Made by a program: the position numbers and the translations under genes. The notes beneath the pieces are model-generated. The model was given only the letters and a program-made list of their open reading frames with translations, was not told the origin of the DNA and did not search any database. Shown here piece after piece: positions 1-12,369 of a DNA stretch of 64,000 nucleotides. Each line of letters begins with the position of its first letter. Positions within the stretch are counted from its first letter, which is position 1. This DNA is from Gordionus sp. m RMFG-2023 (Eukaryota > Nematomorpha > Gordioida > Chordodea > Parachordodidae), in the NCBI RefSeq assembly GCF_954871325.1, contig NC_088775.1:92336334-92400333 (forward strand), given 5' to 3'.

Positions 1-357
1 CTTTATTTGAGGAGTATAAAATTTACAGATAATTAAGAACTTTTGATCTATAACGCCGATGTATATGGAAGTTCTTGAATTCTGTCACTTGTAAGATATG
101 ACATAAATATGCCCTAACGACTATAAGCATATCTCGCGGTTTTCTTGGGGGTGGGTGTCACAAGGATTTAATTGTCTGAGGGGTTCTTTACGCATTCAGG
201 CATTAATTTTATCCACAATTAAATCAAGTCGGGTAATTAAATATGTTGTTGTGGGTCCACTTGCTAAATAACGACCAAACTTCTTCTTTTTTTTAAAATA
301 TACCGTCGGTCTAGATATTGGATCGCTCGACTTGCTCAAATGTTTAAAAATAAAGAG

Positions 358-424
358 AATTTACAACAATTGGTCATCATTCCATCTTTAGGTTTAGTTA
401 ATTTACAACAATTGGTCATCATTC
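358..424. repeat. 25-bp direct duplication, period 42
   Basis: The sequence AATTTACAACAATTGGTCAT plus CATTC occurs at 358-382 and again at 400-424, identical and in the same orientation, with 17 bases between. It looks like a simple tandem duplication of about 42 bp. Confidence 0.8.
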
Positions 425-655
425 AAGAAATCAAAAAATATCAATATTATCCATTATGATTTTACATTTTAGTGATTTTAAAAATTTATAACATGCCTTT
501 ATCCTGGCATAAAATTTTAATTTATAATACTTCTTACGTGGATTAGAATAATAAGTAATCATCATTGCTCTCACAATATAGAATTCATAACCTATCGTTC
601 AACTTCCATATCAGTTCTTTCTAGGTTGTCACATTAGGTTAAGTGCTGGTTATCA

Positions 656-970
656 TATTCCAGTCCAACATCCAGAGCCAGGACACCATGAAGAAAGAAG
701 CTTTTTGCATGAAAGAACGCTAAGGTATGATTCTTGGTCATCTCAATATATTGTCATCTCAATAGGTAGTCATTTCAATAGATTCATCAAAAGATTAGGT
801 AGTCATCTCCATAGGTAGTCATCTCAATAGGTAGTCTCAATAGATTCATCAAAAGATTAGATAGTCATCTCCATAGGTTAAGCAGTCTCTATAGGTTGGA
901 TAGGCATCTCAGTAGATTAGGTAGTCAACTTTTTCTAGTCCACCACCCAGAGCCGGGGCACCATGAAGAG
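656..970 (+). repeat. Minisatellite GGTAGTCATCTC between duplicated flanks
   Basis: Between about 745 and 930 a degenerate unit reading GGTAGTCATCTCAATA recurs, partly interleaved with AGATTCATCAAAAGATTA. The array is bounded on both sides by near-identical segments ending CCAGAGCC(A/G)GG(A/G)CACCATGAAG (about 658-693 and 933-967). The outer pair suggests that one larger duplication carried or spawned the array. Confidence 0.7.
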
Positions 971-1879
971 AATAAGAGGACTAACGATATGGCGCGAGGT
1001 GCGAGTCAATAAAAATATATTTGATTAACTTTATTATTTATCTATTTTCCATTTCACACTTCGTTTATATACATTTTTTATAAGTCCAAATTAGAATACA
1101 AACGAAATACAAAAAAAAGTAAAATAATATAAAAAAGTATGGTTACGCCGTATATAAAATAAAATTAGATTATAACAAATAATAAAAAATTAGATTATAA
1201 AAAATTCAAAAAACAAAAAGAATTCAAAAACAAAAAGTATCTAACGTAACAAAAAATGAGAAAATCAACATTTAAAATTTAAAATTTAAAATCAAATATA
1301 AGGAAAATATTAATTTATCTATCAATTTTCAAAAAAAAAATAAATTTATCATATTATTAATTAATATTTTAAATATAAAATTTACTTGTTAAAATCAAAA
1401 TTTAAGTGAAAGCCAAACATTACACTATACGATTTTTATTTAAAATAAGGCTCTAAATGCCCAATTTACATGATTGGGTTATATGTACTTAGTTGAGACA
1501 TTTCGTGAGGGAATGCAGGATAATAAATGAGAAAGATATTATCCTTAGTGAGTAAGAAGGAAGGAACCTAGGAGGTAAAACATGAGTAAAAAAAAATATA
1601 GTTAAAATTATGTATTAAACGAGTATAACAAATTTATATTATGATGATATGATATTAGAAATTTAATAAATAAATCCACTTTCGAAAGCATCGAAATTAA
1701 CAGTCAAATAATCTTTATTTTTATTTTATTTTTTTTCTAATTTATTCTTACAAAAATTAATAAAAATTAAAATAAATATAAAATAAAACTAATATTTAAA
1801 TTAAAATTAATATAAAATAAAACTAATATTTAAATTATAATTAATGATTTTTTTCTTCTACATATTCTCTATCAACTGG

Positions 1880-2030
1880 TAGTGTTGTTAAATGGCTAAT
1901 CAATATTTTAGCCAATAAAAAGTATAGCCAAAGGCTTGAAAATTTTGCTAATAGGTAATATTTTTCTGGGTAAAATATCGAGTTAGCTGTTTTTAAAAAC
2001 CGGTTCATAACCAGCTGTTCAACAACACTT
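1880..2030. mobile_element. MITE family B copy 1 (hAT-like)
   Basis: This short non-coding element starts TAGTGTTGTTAAATGGCTA and ends in the inverse, TTCAACAACACT. The interior has the family hallmarks: CAATATTTTAGCCA near the left end and TATCGAGTTAGC near the right. The YARNG-type terminus fits hAT elements. Family membership is seen by comparing the copies in this window; the superfamily is inferred. Confidence 0.7.
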
Positions 2031-2134
2031 GCTCAAGGCATAGACTCTAACATTGTTCTAAGATCTTTAATCTCATCGTTACTTTTGCCACTCATTATCC
2101 GGATCAATTTAGTATCTGTAAAATTTGTTGTAAC

Positions 2135-2300
2135 TAGTGTTTTTTTAAAAACGGCTAACTCAATATTTTATCCAGAAAAATAGAGCCTAAGCCTTGAGAT
2201 TCATATATGTATAGACCTTTGTTCCTTCTAAGAGCTAAATCTTTAGGCTAGCGTAATATCTTTTTGGATGAAGTATTGAGTTAGCCGTTTAACAACACTA
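2135..2300. mobile_element. MITE family B copy 2 (hAT-like)
   Basis: This is the best-preserved copy of the family. The left end is TAGTG...AAACGGCTAACTCAATAT and the right end is TATTGAGTTAGCCGTTTAAC followed by AACACTA. The flanks GTTGTAAC and GTTTGTAAC look like a slightly diverged target duplication of about 8 bp. The central CCTTTGTTCCTTCTA and AGGCTAGCGTAATAT blocks recur in other copies. Confidence 0.8.
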
Positions 2301-5300
2301 GTTTGTAACAAATTCTTGTTCATAATTTGGCCCTACATGTTTTCGAAACCTTTAAAAATTAATATTTTAAATCATCGTATTATTGAATCTAAACGATGAT
2401 CAATATTGCAAGGAAAATAATTCCGTTTTTTTTTTTTGTTTCTAATTGACTTTAATTTAGTGATCGGGAAATGGTTAAATTTGTATGTTTATTTTTGATG
2501 CAGAACGGAAATCGAAATGATTATTTTGGGGTCATTTCAAATCACTTCAAATGGATTTTTGCTATTTGCACCCACCTCTTATTAATCTGTAAAGAGTGAG
2601 AGGAGGGCTATGGATTGCATATTTTCTTGAACATCATTCATTTTTTCGATTTAGCTATGCACTGAATTGATCCTCCCGGAAAATCGAATGGCCAGAAGCG
2701 CCATTTTTTATGTGAATCGTCTTGATTAGACTCGTCGTATTATTCGTTAATAATGTTTTTTAAGGCATAAATTATAATTAGATTTTTATTTTGGTCGAAC
2801 TCAGGAATCAACCCTCAGAATTAGAGGCGGGCTAGTTGGAAATTTTTTTTAATAACACATCTTACAAATGCTAATCACACTGCAAACAATATCATTACCA
2901 GTTCTTCCAGTCTGGCGTTGATGCCAAATAGCACAATAGCCACATTTGTCTTGACTACAATATGCAGTTTCATTATAAATAGACAATTTTCTTTTAAAAA
3001 TATGAGTACCTAACCTTCAGATCTTGGTATAAAAAATTTTTTTGACTTAGCTATAATACTATCCATACCTCTTTCAATTACTAGTTTCAACATAATCCTC
3101 GTGCTGTTTAATGTAATTACAAATATCTTGTTCATTGATATTTTCTATTATTTAAATATCGTTCATATTTATCAATTCTAACTTTAACTTGGTTTAGCAA
3201 ATCCAATATTGAAATTATTTCTAAATATCGTTGTGTTATAATGAGCTTTAACAGGATTTCTTGATAATTCATCATATTTTTTTTAGAATATAAATCATAA
3301 AGAATTTTATAATTGAGACTTCTCTCAAAGTAATCCTTTGAAGATCTTTTCGCTGATAATGCTGATGGACCTTTAGAATGGTGCTTATGTGATCATAGAT
3401 AAGATATAAATTTTAGTATTTTTGCCTACACTAGAACCCAAATATGTTCCAGTATTTTGTAATAAATGTTTAGAAAATAACTGTAAAAAAAATGTCTGTA
3501 GAACTCTAACGTTAACATTCTCCACTTAAATATTAGTATGGAGAGTTTCTATAGATTAAAGTATCTTTAACCCTTGTGTTAAATATGATACATATAAAAT
3601 TATTCAAAATTTATACTAAAGTGTTGTATTGCATAAATTACAATTTTGTTTATTCATACATTTAATTTAACTTTTATGCTTCATATTCAATCAAGTTATT
3701 TTGTATTAACATATTCAACAATTAACTCAATTAATAAAATATATAAAATGATGTTTAAATTTATAAATTTGTTGTTAAAATTAAAATTAAAATTATTTTT
3801 TTTATTTCCTACCTAACTTAATACATTTTCTTACATGAAGTCCTAACAATAAATTTGCTATATAAAGATCCCTTAGCATCATCAGCTAAATCCCTAAAAG
3901 CCTCATGAATAATTTTACTAATTTTTTTATGCCATTGAAGTGTGCATAGAGAATGAGCATTCCAAACCATCCTTTTTCTTTCCAAATCACCTTTGAAATT
4001 GATTTAGGCCTAGCCGCATTAGTTGAATAAATTTGGGTCAACAAGAAGTAGAACTCAAAAACTATAGAACTTTATTTTAATCTCTAATGCTATCAATTTC
4101 GTTAATTCGAACTTGAAAACGGAGGAGAAGATTTTTATTTTTAAGCTTGACAGCTTGAATAATGGCTATGAGTGGTTTGAAGAATCCCTAGTTTTGAATT
4201 TCATTTAAGTGGCATAAAAACTTCGCTTAGTTGTAGGTTCATCTTTAGAATGACTAATTTGTTTTACTTCTACTTGTAATTTGTGGAAAAGGGCAGTCAA
4301 ATAGAATGGCTCTTATCTTCTACAATACAAATTTAGTAAGATGAGGACCATTTTAAAAGTCAATACTTTATTAGGTAAGATTTTCAATAAAAAAAAAAGG
4401 ATTTTTATTTATCTTAGAACCTTTAAGGCTCAACTCAGTTAACGGTAAAAAAAAAGCCAGATGGCATAACACTTATTCCACTCAAAGAAGACAGAGAATT
4501 CACTATTAATGTAGTTAGTGCCAACAATTTCCTTCCCGACTCCTTTCCCAACCGAGCTGCGAAAATTTAATAAATAATCTTTTTTGAGCAATATCATTTA
4601 TAGTATTTTCATTATGACCATTCTATCAAATTTTTGCCTTGAAGTTATAAAATCTTTGATAAGTTTAGACTAACGAATTACCAATAACTGGGGTTCCAAT
4701 AATTATTTTTTAAATTAAGCAACAAATATCAATAGCTATATGTAGGAACATGGTTAGTCGGCGAAAATATTTGTCAAAATCAACATAAGTCCGAAAATTA
4801 TTGTTATATTTAAATTTACAAAAATACCTTAAGATAGTCCAAACATCTACCAAACCTTATACATTGATTCTAGTAAAAGGAAATTTTTACACCAACCAGC
4901 CCCAAGCTCGGGACATGTAGATTCATATATTTTATTTACTCTCCCAAAAGATAATTAATATTATTTATCCATTAATTTTATGGGCAATGTTTTATCGATA
5001 TATATAAATATATCATTTACATAAAAATAATTCATAAGAAAAATGACACAATTTGACATTTGAATTAATAAGAAAAATGCGTAAAATTTTTAATTAATTT
5101 TTTTCTAATCTTATAAATTGATTTAAATATATAATAAGTGGCCATACTTATTTACTACTATTATATAAATATATTATGATATATCATACATGTAAGCAGG
5201 ATTTGATATTTATCCTACTAGCCTCGATTCTACCAGCCCCTAGTCACTTATGTAATTAATACCTTTATGAAAAATATATTTAAACATAGATATATGTTTA

Positions 5301-6124
5301 TGAAACTTTCTGAATCGCGAAAAGAAAATTTTAAATTTCATATAATGTCAATTTTATTATTTTTTTTTAAACTCTTCATATTATAATGTCACATAATAAT
5401 GTTATGTAAAAAACATTTTTGATTTTCTTATACCTAAAAAACGCATTTTATCATCGAAATGGTACAAAATTATTTTTTAGCCTCATATCACACACATATT
5501 ATACAATGCTATTGCATACATAAATTAATTTCTAAACATATCTGGCTTTTAAATGAAATCATCTGAACACCGCGCCGACTAGCTCTGGTCATCCCCAACT
5601 TCTTCTCTATTCATGCTTCGATGCCCAGCAAGACCTAAGAATGTAATTTATGTTTTTATATAGGAATTCAATTCTCCCTTTTTTATTTGAATATATTTTT
5701 CAAAAAGCATATATACTTTTTATATATACATTTAACACCTTTCATTTTAGATAGGCCCAAAATATGAGGCACTTATTTGGGATTACCTTTTTTATATGAT
5801 AGTTACAAAATTTAAAACCTCATTTTAAATGTATTTATGTGTTTTGGCGTGAAGAATACGTGGGATATCTGTCGATATCGATACTTCAGTGTGAGACCAA
5901 GATACAATGGCCTGTATAGCGATACTCCGGTGGGATCCAAGTGGAATCGATCAGAAATAAAAAAATATAAAGTATGAATGAGTAATAAAGTGGAAAGAGA
6001 TTGAAGGAGCTTACCAAAGCTAAAAAGGAAAAAAAAATATATAATGTTGCACTTTAAACAAAAAAAAAAATCTTGTAAAAAATATGTTATATTTAAAATT
6101 AAAAATCTAAAATTTAAAAGAGTA
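2301..6124. other. Intergenic DNA with no supported gene
   Basis: I find no exon chain with splice signals. A minus-strand stretch at about 2850-2990 reads as cysteine-rich peptide but has no start, domain or splice context I can defend. The rest is AT-rich with scattered homopolymers. Confidence 0.5.
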
Positions 6125-6270
<146 letters not shown>

Positions 6271-6324
6271 GATAATAGTTTTTTTTAAAAAATAAATATT
6301 TATATTTATAATTTCATACATCTA

Positions 6325-6520
6325 TCTAGTGTTGTTAAAAGTCCGATCTGATTAAGATTATAACCAAAATCATAATGTAAGTCTAAAGATTATGCACAAT
6401 AGCGGGGCAGAATGCTTGGAACATCTATTTGCCGCCAAATTTCGATGCTTACTTAATATTATTTTAGCTAAAATCTTGGAAGTTTTGAAACCCAACTCTG
6501 ACTTTTTTATAACAACACTA
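6325..6520. mobile_element. MITE family B, variant interior (copy 3)
   Basis: The ends are TAGTGTTGTTAAAAG and ATAACAACACTA, as in family B. The interior differs, with CCGATCTGATTAAGATTATA near the left end. The copy at 33488 shares this interior, so the two form a subfamily. Confidence 0.65.
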
Positions 6521-6881
6521 ATTATCTTAAAATAATTTTTTTTTATAAAAATAATTATAAAATTTTATCATAAATATTCATAATATATATTTTTTATTAT
6601 ATCAAATTGTAACTTGATACATGATGAAAGTTACTCTATTTGTAACGTAGCCTTGGGGAAAAAAAAATCTAATATATTATTTACCTTTTATAAGGTTTAT
6701 TATATGGCTATTTATTTTGTCATTTCAAAAAAAAATAAAATAATGCTTATCTGATTTCGAAAAAGTCAGTTTTGAATTAATTTTACATTAGAAGAAAAAA
6801 AATTAATACAATCTTGAAAATGAAAATTTTATGAAAGATTTACCTCATTTATGCATTAATAAAACAATTCCTGCTCAAAAT

Positions 6882-7058
6882 TAGGTGTTGTTTTAACGGC
6901 TAACTCAAAATTTCCATCCAGAATAATATTACGCCAAGCCCCGAAGATTTAGTTTGTTGAAGGAATAAAGGTTTAGACATCTTTTAGCCAAATCTTCAAG
7001 CTTGCGTAATATTGTTCTGGTTAAAATATTGATCAAATAAAGTTGTTTAAACAACCCA
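6882..7058. mobile_element. MITE family B copy 4
   Basis: The left end reads TAGGTGTTGTTTTAACGGCTAACTC, one base longer than in other copies. The interior has the recurring blocks CCAGAATAATATTACGCCAAG, GGAATAAAGGTTTAGACAT and CTTGCGTAATATTGTTCTGG. The right end is degraded but still reads TTGTTTAAACAAC. Confidence 0.65.
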
Positions 7059-7977
7059 ACTCAAAATATCGTATTATTAAATTGGATTTAATATTGCTTA
7101 CGTTCCTTATATAATTTTTTTTTTTCAAAATAGGTAAATAATATATTAAATTTTTATTTTTCCAAGGTTAAGTTCCAAATTCGAGTAACTTTAAGTAAGC
7201 CATAAACGTATCAAGATACAATTTGTCAAAAACAATAATATAATACAAAAATGTTCATCGTGATAATAATATTGCATATTTTAATTTCAATCTGAAATTT
7301 GATTTTGTAGATAGATAATCAAAATAAAAAAATAATTTATTTAATTTTTTTAAATCTAACAAATTTTGCGCTTATAAATGTTGAAATTTTAAATTATTTC
7401 AATTATTAAAATTATAAAACCTGGTCCCTAACATAGAAATTTCAAGGGTAATGCATTATCTTCATATTACATTTTGCGTATATTTAATCTATAGACCAAC
7501 ATTGCCTTCTATACATTTAAGGTTAATTTTGATAAATAATAGATAATTTTCTTGTCCAAACTTAGGATATTGAACTTAAGAAATATTCAACATAAATTAT
7601 TATAAGTATATTATAGCAAAACATATATATTTAGTAAAATAAATAGCTTGAATTTTGAATAATTTATACAAATATTTTATTTTTAAACATTTGTAAAAAA
7701 AATAACTTTAAAGGTGAGAATTTAGCCGGATTCGGTGATTCCCTTAATAACCCCCCCCCTCCTCCCCCACTCTCATATTTATTCCTAAAAATTAAGATAG
7801 AACAGTGTAATAATAAAGCGAATGAATTAATTTTTTATTGTTCTTCAAAAGAATTCAATACTCATAAATAATACTTTCTTTCTTAATATTTATATAGGTA
7901 ATTATTATTTTAAACAATCATATTTTTCTTATAAACATAAAAATATTTTTTTAATCAAATAATAAACGATTAATTTA
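7059..7977. other. AT-rich 3' flank of GT31 gene A
   Basis: No gene is visible. The stretch includes a C-rich run at 7750-7770 and AT-rich sequence just downstream of the minus-strand gene that ends at 7978. It may carry the 3' UTR, but I could not pick one polyadenylation signal with confidence. Confidence 0.5.
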
Positions 7978-9660
7978 CTACTTTTTATATGAATAAGAAT
8001 TACTAAAATAAAGTTTTCTGAGGTGTTTCATGTTTAAGTAAGAAGAGAATATGTAAGGTGTTTGTCCCCAATACCTCTCCGTCCATTTAAAGTAAGCATT
8101 CAAATTCTCATAACCAGTCCCTTTAACTTTTTCGGGTATAATACCGGTCCAGAAGACGTCCTCGTTAGGAAACGGTTTAGCGGAAGATTCCAGAGACCGA
8201 TTGTAAAAAATTCCGGCTAACCGAGGACTCATTAAATAACCCCAGCCACTGCAAAACGTGGGGTAGTACTCTGGTTCATATTCTTCCTTATCGACATAGT
8301 TTTTGCCTCCATATTCACGATTAGTTGGCACATTCATCCATACTTGGCAATAAAGTTTCTTTTGGAAATCCATCAATTCGTCTAAAGGGTTTACCTCTTT
8401 TTCCCTGCTGTTTTCACTGATAATAGGTTGAAAAGTATTCTTCGAAGGTAGGTCATCACTGATGACCATTCTATCTCTAGTTGCTTCTGATTCTATACGG
8501 GGCAACGTTAATTTTTCTAACACACTCATCAAGACATCTAATCTGGCATAGATGTCCAAATCTAGCTTAAGCAAAAATTGGGCCTTGTTGCAGTGAGTAG
8601 ATGCCCAGTTTAAGAGCGCACCCGTCTTATAGGATAAATTACTGTAATTTTCCTCAAATGTAGCTTGTATGATATCGCCGTGAATCATGGATTCAGCATC
8701 TATAGCCTTTTGTACTTCTCGCCTTTCCCAATTAAAGTTTCTATTCCCCGTTTTATATTTCTGTGTAGTCATTTTAGTCGATGTACCATTAAATTCTTCT
8801 CTTTGGGGTTCGTAGATTCCCAGAACAAATACAGTTTTTATTTTGCAAACAACGATTTCATCGCGAGAATTATTAAAGGTCAAGTAACTTCCGGTATAGG
8901 TAGCACCTTTCGAGTAGCTTGACTTCAGGTGAGCAGAAAAAGGGGAGGCCCATATTTTTCTAACGTTTTGTCTCTCTTCAAACTCTTTGGGACGAGTGAA
9001 TATGCCTACAAGTAGCGACATCTGCTTGTTGGGATTGACATGCTGCTTAGCATGTAAGTTTGTTGCGTGATTTCTCCTATTGACCTTAGCTTGTGCTTGC
9101 GATGCGTCGTCAAATTTTTTTTCGAACAAATAGTCATTGTCTTCTATATTTCCGTCATTTATAAATTTTAAATAATTTTTATATAAGGAAGGGAATGAAT
9201 CATTATTGTGATGAATATTTTGCTCATCATCATAGTTAGCGTAGGAGATAGTGTCAACAGATTTATTCTGGTATTTAGAAGAAAAATCATAACGCCAGCC
9301 CATGTCTAAACAAATTTCGGAAGGGTTGTGGATAAAAAATGCCCTAGGAATATTTAGCAGTTGGAACCTGCGGTAAATCGTTGTGTTAGAATTTTCGTCT
9401 AAGAACTGGTATTGACCCATCTCATTTTCTATGTCACTAATATCTTGTGAGTCTGTATAAGGATCAGGATCAATAAATCTTAGCCACACCTTCTTCCAAT
9501 CACTTAAGTCGGGCATAAATTTGATCGAATGTTGAAATCGAGAATTCAAATAGTTCACATTGATATCCATCGTATACCAGTATTGATAACGGGTCGATAA
9601 ATATAGCAAAGATGCCAACAAAAATACGCTGAGTATGGGTATCAAGCATTTACTTCTCAT
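7978..9660 (-). CDS. GT31 family glycosyltransferase A (beta-1,3-galactosyltransferase-like)
   Basis: This is a 560-residue intronless protein. Residues about 7-24 are a hydrophobic signal anchor after a basic tip, giving a type II Golgi membrane protein. Residues 40-210 form a stem. The GT31 core runs from about 213 to 515: TRPKEFEERQNVRKIWASPF (222-241), KTVFVLGIYEP (275-285), an EN-Y-NL-Y-K block around MIHGDIIQATFEENYSNLSY (325-344), KLDLD at 365-369 as the metal/donor-binding DxD site, YYPTFCSGWGYLMSP (465-479) and NEDVFWTGI (499-507). In the family these enzymes transfer Gal or GlcNAc from a UDP-sugar to a beta-1,3 acceptor in the Golgi. The substrate here is unknown. The usual DDD is DLD, as in its paralogue at 48297-49802, and a 60-residue insert (about 385-450) separates the DxD from the YP motif. 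The start is the first ATG, directly before the anchor. Confidence 0.9.
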   Translation of the reverse strand: MRSKCLIPILSVFLLASLLYLSTRYQYWYTMDINVNYLNSRFQHSIKFMPDLSDWKKVWLRFIDPDPYTDSQDISDIENEMGQYQFLDENSNTTIYRRFQLLNIPRAFFIHNPSEICLDMGWRYDFSSKYQNKSVDTISYANYDDEQNIHHNNDSFPSLYKNYLKFINDGNIEDNDYLFEKKFDDASQAQAKVNRRNHATNLHAKQHVNPNKQMSLLVGIFTRPKEFEERQNVRKIWASPFSAHLKSSYSKGATYTGSYLTFNNSRDEIVVCKIKTVFVLGIYEPQREEFNGTSTKMTTQKYKTGNRNFNWERREVQKAIDAESMIHGDIIQATFEENYSNLSYKTGALLNWASTHCNKAQFLLKLDLDIYARLDVLMSVLEKLTLPRIESEATRDRMVISDDLPSKNTFQPIISENSREKEVNPLDELMDFQKKLYCQVWMNVPTNREYGGKNYVDKEEYEPEYYPTFCSGWGYLMSPRLAGIFYNRSLESSAKPFPNEDVFWTGIIPEKVKGTGYENLNAYFKWTERYWGQTPYIFSSYLNMKHLRKLYFSNSYSYKK

Positions 9661-11805
9661 TGTGAATGTTAATAAAACTGATAAGGATAAAGGAATATTT
9701 TATTTTGGCGATTAATTTTTTAAAAAAATGAAGGTATTCTGAATAGACTCCAAAGGAATACAAAATTTAGATAGAATTTATTTATTATACAAATCAGATA
9801 TTTTTAAATAAAACAGAGATGATATATATAGATATATAGAGAGAGAAGAGAGAAGAGAAAAAAAAATTAACAGGGGGTAGCATTGTTTATTTTATATAAA
9901 TATTTGATCATTTGAAAGAGATTTTTGTATGTTTAATTAAAAAAAATTCTATTTTTTTTTTATTTAACTGGCTCAAACGATTGTATGTTTAGTCAAATGA
10001 ATAAAGTCGAGGTTCGGTATAATTTTTTAATTTGAATTTTGCATAACATTTTATAAAAAAAAAATTATTTTCAAGTGTTTTTTTAAGACTTCGTCAATTC
10101 TTATATGTAATGAACGCTTAATAAGGCACATTTGATCATTGATCTTGCAAACCTATTCCAGTTGGAAAAAAAACCTTCCCTTACTCATTTTTGAATTTAC
10201 GAAACCTAACTTGAATCGCGTCGGAGCAAAACTTAGCCGATAGACCAAGTCGACAATGGATTGACAGTTAGGACGCCCTAGCCACCCTACACGATATAGA
10301 CATAGGAGAGCCGCCCCAGATCGATCAGACCTTCCCCTGGATCCGAGAATCAACCCCCTTATACCTAATCTTAATGAAGATAATTCATTACATCATTATT
10401 ACTACATCTGAATGCTAATTTCATCAATTATACACAACATCTAGATTTAGAATGAGAGAATATTTTTTTCAAACTGAAGTATTAACGAAGAATGAATCCA
10501 AATAAATTATTCACTATATTATCGAATTAACACTACCGTTAATTCGCAATTATTTATTTGATATGGCAACAGCGCCAATAATATTCCGGCTGTATATGGA
10601 CAATTTGCAAGTTTATTTGAAACGATGTTATAATTACAGGAAGGAAAAAAAAATGATACAGAGAATTTAGAAAAATTATATATAAAACAAGTCCTCAAAA
10701 TGACAAAACGCGGGGTTAAAAGTTTAGTTATTTTTTGATAGACAAAAAAACATAAATAGCAAATATATAAAGATATCCGACATGATAAGAAATTTATTTC
10801 TAAGTATATTAAATTACCATTCAAGATTCGTAATTTACATGGGATCATAGCCGAATAAGATAAAATAATATAAAATGTTTCCTGGATTTGAGAAAGATAA
10901 GAAAAATTATTTGAAAAAAAGAAAATACGGTAATTAAAGTATAAAAACCTATATATTATATATATAACCAAGTCTCGAGTTTATATTAGAAATTAGAAAC
11001 AGCCGAAGCTTCTAATCAAGGTTTTGAAGCTGTAATCTTGCAAAAAAATATTATGATGGATAATTAATTACCACTATCGAATACCTTTAAAAATACTATT
11101 TTTACAGTAAAGAAGTCATAGGAAAACACCTTAATCGGGAGACCATAACCTTGATCCGAGTATTACCTGAAGCTGTCAAATTTGTGAAAGTATAACGAAC
11201 TTTTCTTGATTTTTTACACAATGGGCCCCTAGGTCCCCTTAAGGCCATCATTTTTTATTTAAATTTTAGGTTTAAAAAAAAAAATTTCAATGGTGATCAT
11301 GGGACTTACTTTTAAAAATGTTGCCATCAATTCTAATCGCCGTGTTTCGAGGTAACTATCTTACCTTCCTCGCATCTCAATGAGAGTCCTTCTTTACCCC
11401 CCCCCTCCCCAACTGTTTTGTAAAACAAAACTTATTTTGTCTTTTTTAAAAAAATTGTTTACTTATTTTTTTTTTTTTAAAAACATCAATGTAAATTTTT
11501 GTATAGATTTAAATAACCTGCGATTTTTTTAAAAATATATTTATAATTGTTTAACAAATTGAAAGAAAGAAAGAAAGAAAGAAAATTTAAAAAAATTTTA
11601 AAAGCCGATTTAACCGGAAATGTCTATGATTGAAATTGGCTGAAATTCATGTGGTAAATACTCTACACATACTAGAATACATTTCCGGTTGAATCGAATT
11701 TTAGAATTTTTTGAATCACCCTTGGCAAAGGATTTAAGATCAAGAGATTTCCCGAATCCGCACGGATTCTGAATCCCAATACGACAAACATACATATATA
11801 TATAT
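9661..11805. other. Upstream region of GT31 gene A; no gene seen
   Basis: This is the 5' side of the minus-strand GT31 gene. A TATATA-rich stretch lies at 9815-9835, but no convincing core promoter can be assigned. A short stretch of more balanced composition (about 10150-10370) looks like an old repeat. A short (GAAA)n run is at 11562-11584 and poly-C runs are near 11397-11410. No exon is supported. Confidence 0.5.
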
Positions 11806-11981
11806 CAGAGTTGTTAAAGGATCTAGATACAAGTATCTAGATCCTGTATCTAGATATTAAAATGTGGTATCTGTATCTGTATCTAGATAGATTTTTGATT
11901 AAAATATCTGTATCTAGATATTATTTTAGACGATGTATCTGTATCTAGGATCCATTTAAAAAGTATCTTTTAACAACTCTG
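11806..11981. mobile_element. MITE family A copy 1 (hAT-like, TCTAGATA-rich)
   Basis: This is a 176-bp element with termini CAGAGTTGTTAAAGGATCTA and GTATCTTTTAACAACTCTG, which are inverted repeats. It is flanked by an exact 8-bp duplication, ATATATAT. The interior is made of TATCTAGATAC and GTATCTGTATC modules that can fold on each other. The CAGAG terminus with an 8-bp duplication is the hAT signature. It has no coding capacity, so it is a non-autonomous derivative. Confidence 0.88.
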
Positions 11982-12369
11982 ATATATATACATAATTTTA
12001 AATAATTATTATAATAAATATTGAATTGAAAATTTTGTCGGGGTTCGAGTTCCACAAACTAATCTGAGTCAAGTAGAACTTGAATAGGCTCTTGTATGAC
12101 CTTAAAAGTTATCAAGTTGAATTCCCTATATCTAAATTTTAGAAAATTTTAATTTATAATCACAAAAAAATAATTGTAAGAAATCCTGGCAGAAAAGGAA
12201 CAATACTTAAATTTAAAAATACCCATTTGCATGTTTCTTTCTAAGGAATAAAAGAATTCCCTGGGTTAAAACATTAATTTTTCGAGTTAAATATATTTCA
12301 AAAAAAAACTGCGCAAACTATCCATTGATAGACGTTGCTATTTTGGCGAAAATATGAAGACGCATGTAT

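Larger units (their letters stand above)
1..1879. other. AT-rich intergenic DNA
   Basis: I see no coding exon here. The sequence is A/T-rich with many homopolymer runs. Apart from the two local duplications listed separately, it contains short internal tandem copies such as the TTTAAAA repeats near 1262-1295 and a duplicated segment at about 1780-1840 built on ATAAAATAAAACTAATATTTAAATT-like units. Nothing supports an RNA gene or a promoter. Confidence 0.6.

Noticed and set aside
2850-2990. Cysteine-rich minus-strand peptide (YCSQDKCGYC...CKMCY)
   Set aside because: It looks like a zinc-binding segment, but there is no start, no matching exon and no domain I can name.
8665-8922. Plus-strand open frame inside GT31 gene A
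   Set aside because: It lies antisense to a well-supported conserved gene. Similar shadows occur over genes B (48382-48564, 49320-49725) and C (58864-59449).
10519-10971. 150-codon minus-strand open frame
   Set aside because: The product is low-complexity, rich in Phe, Ile and Tyr, as expected of AT-rich non-coding DNA.
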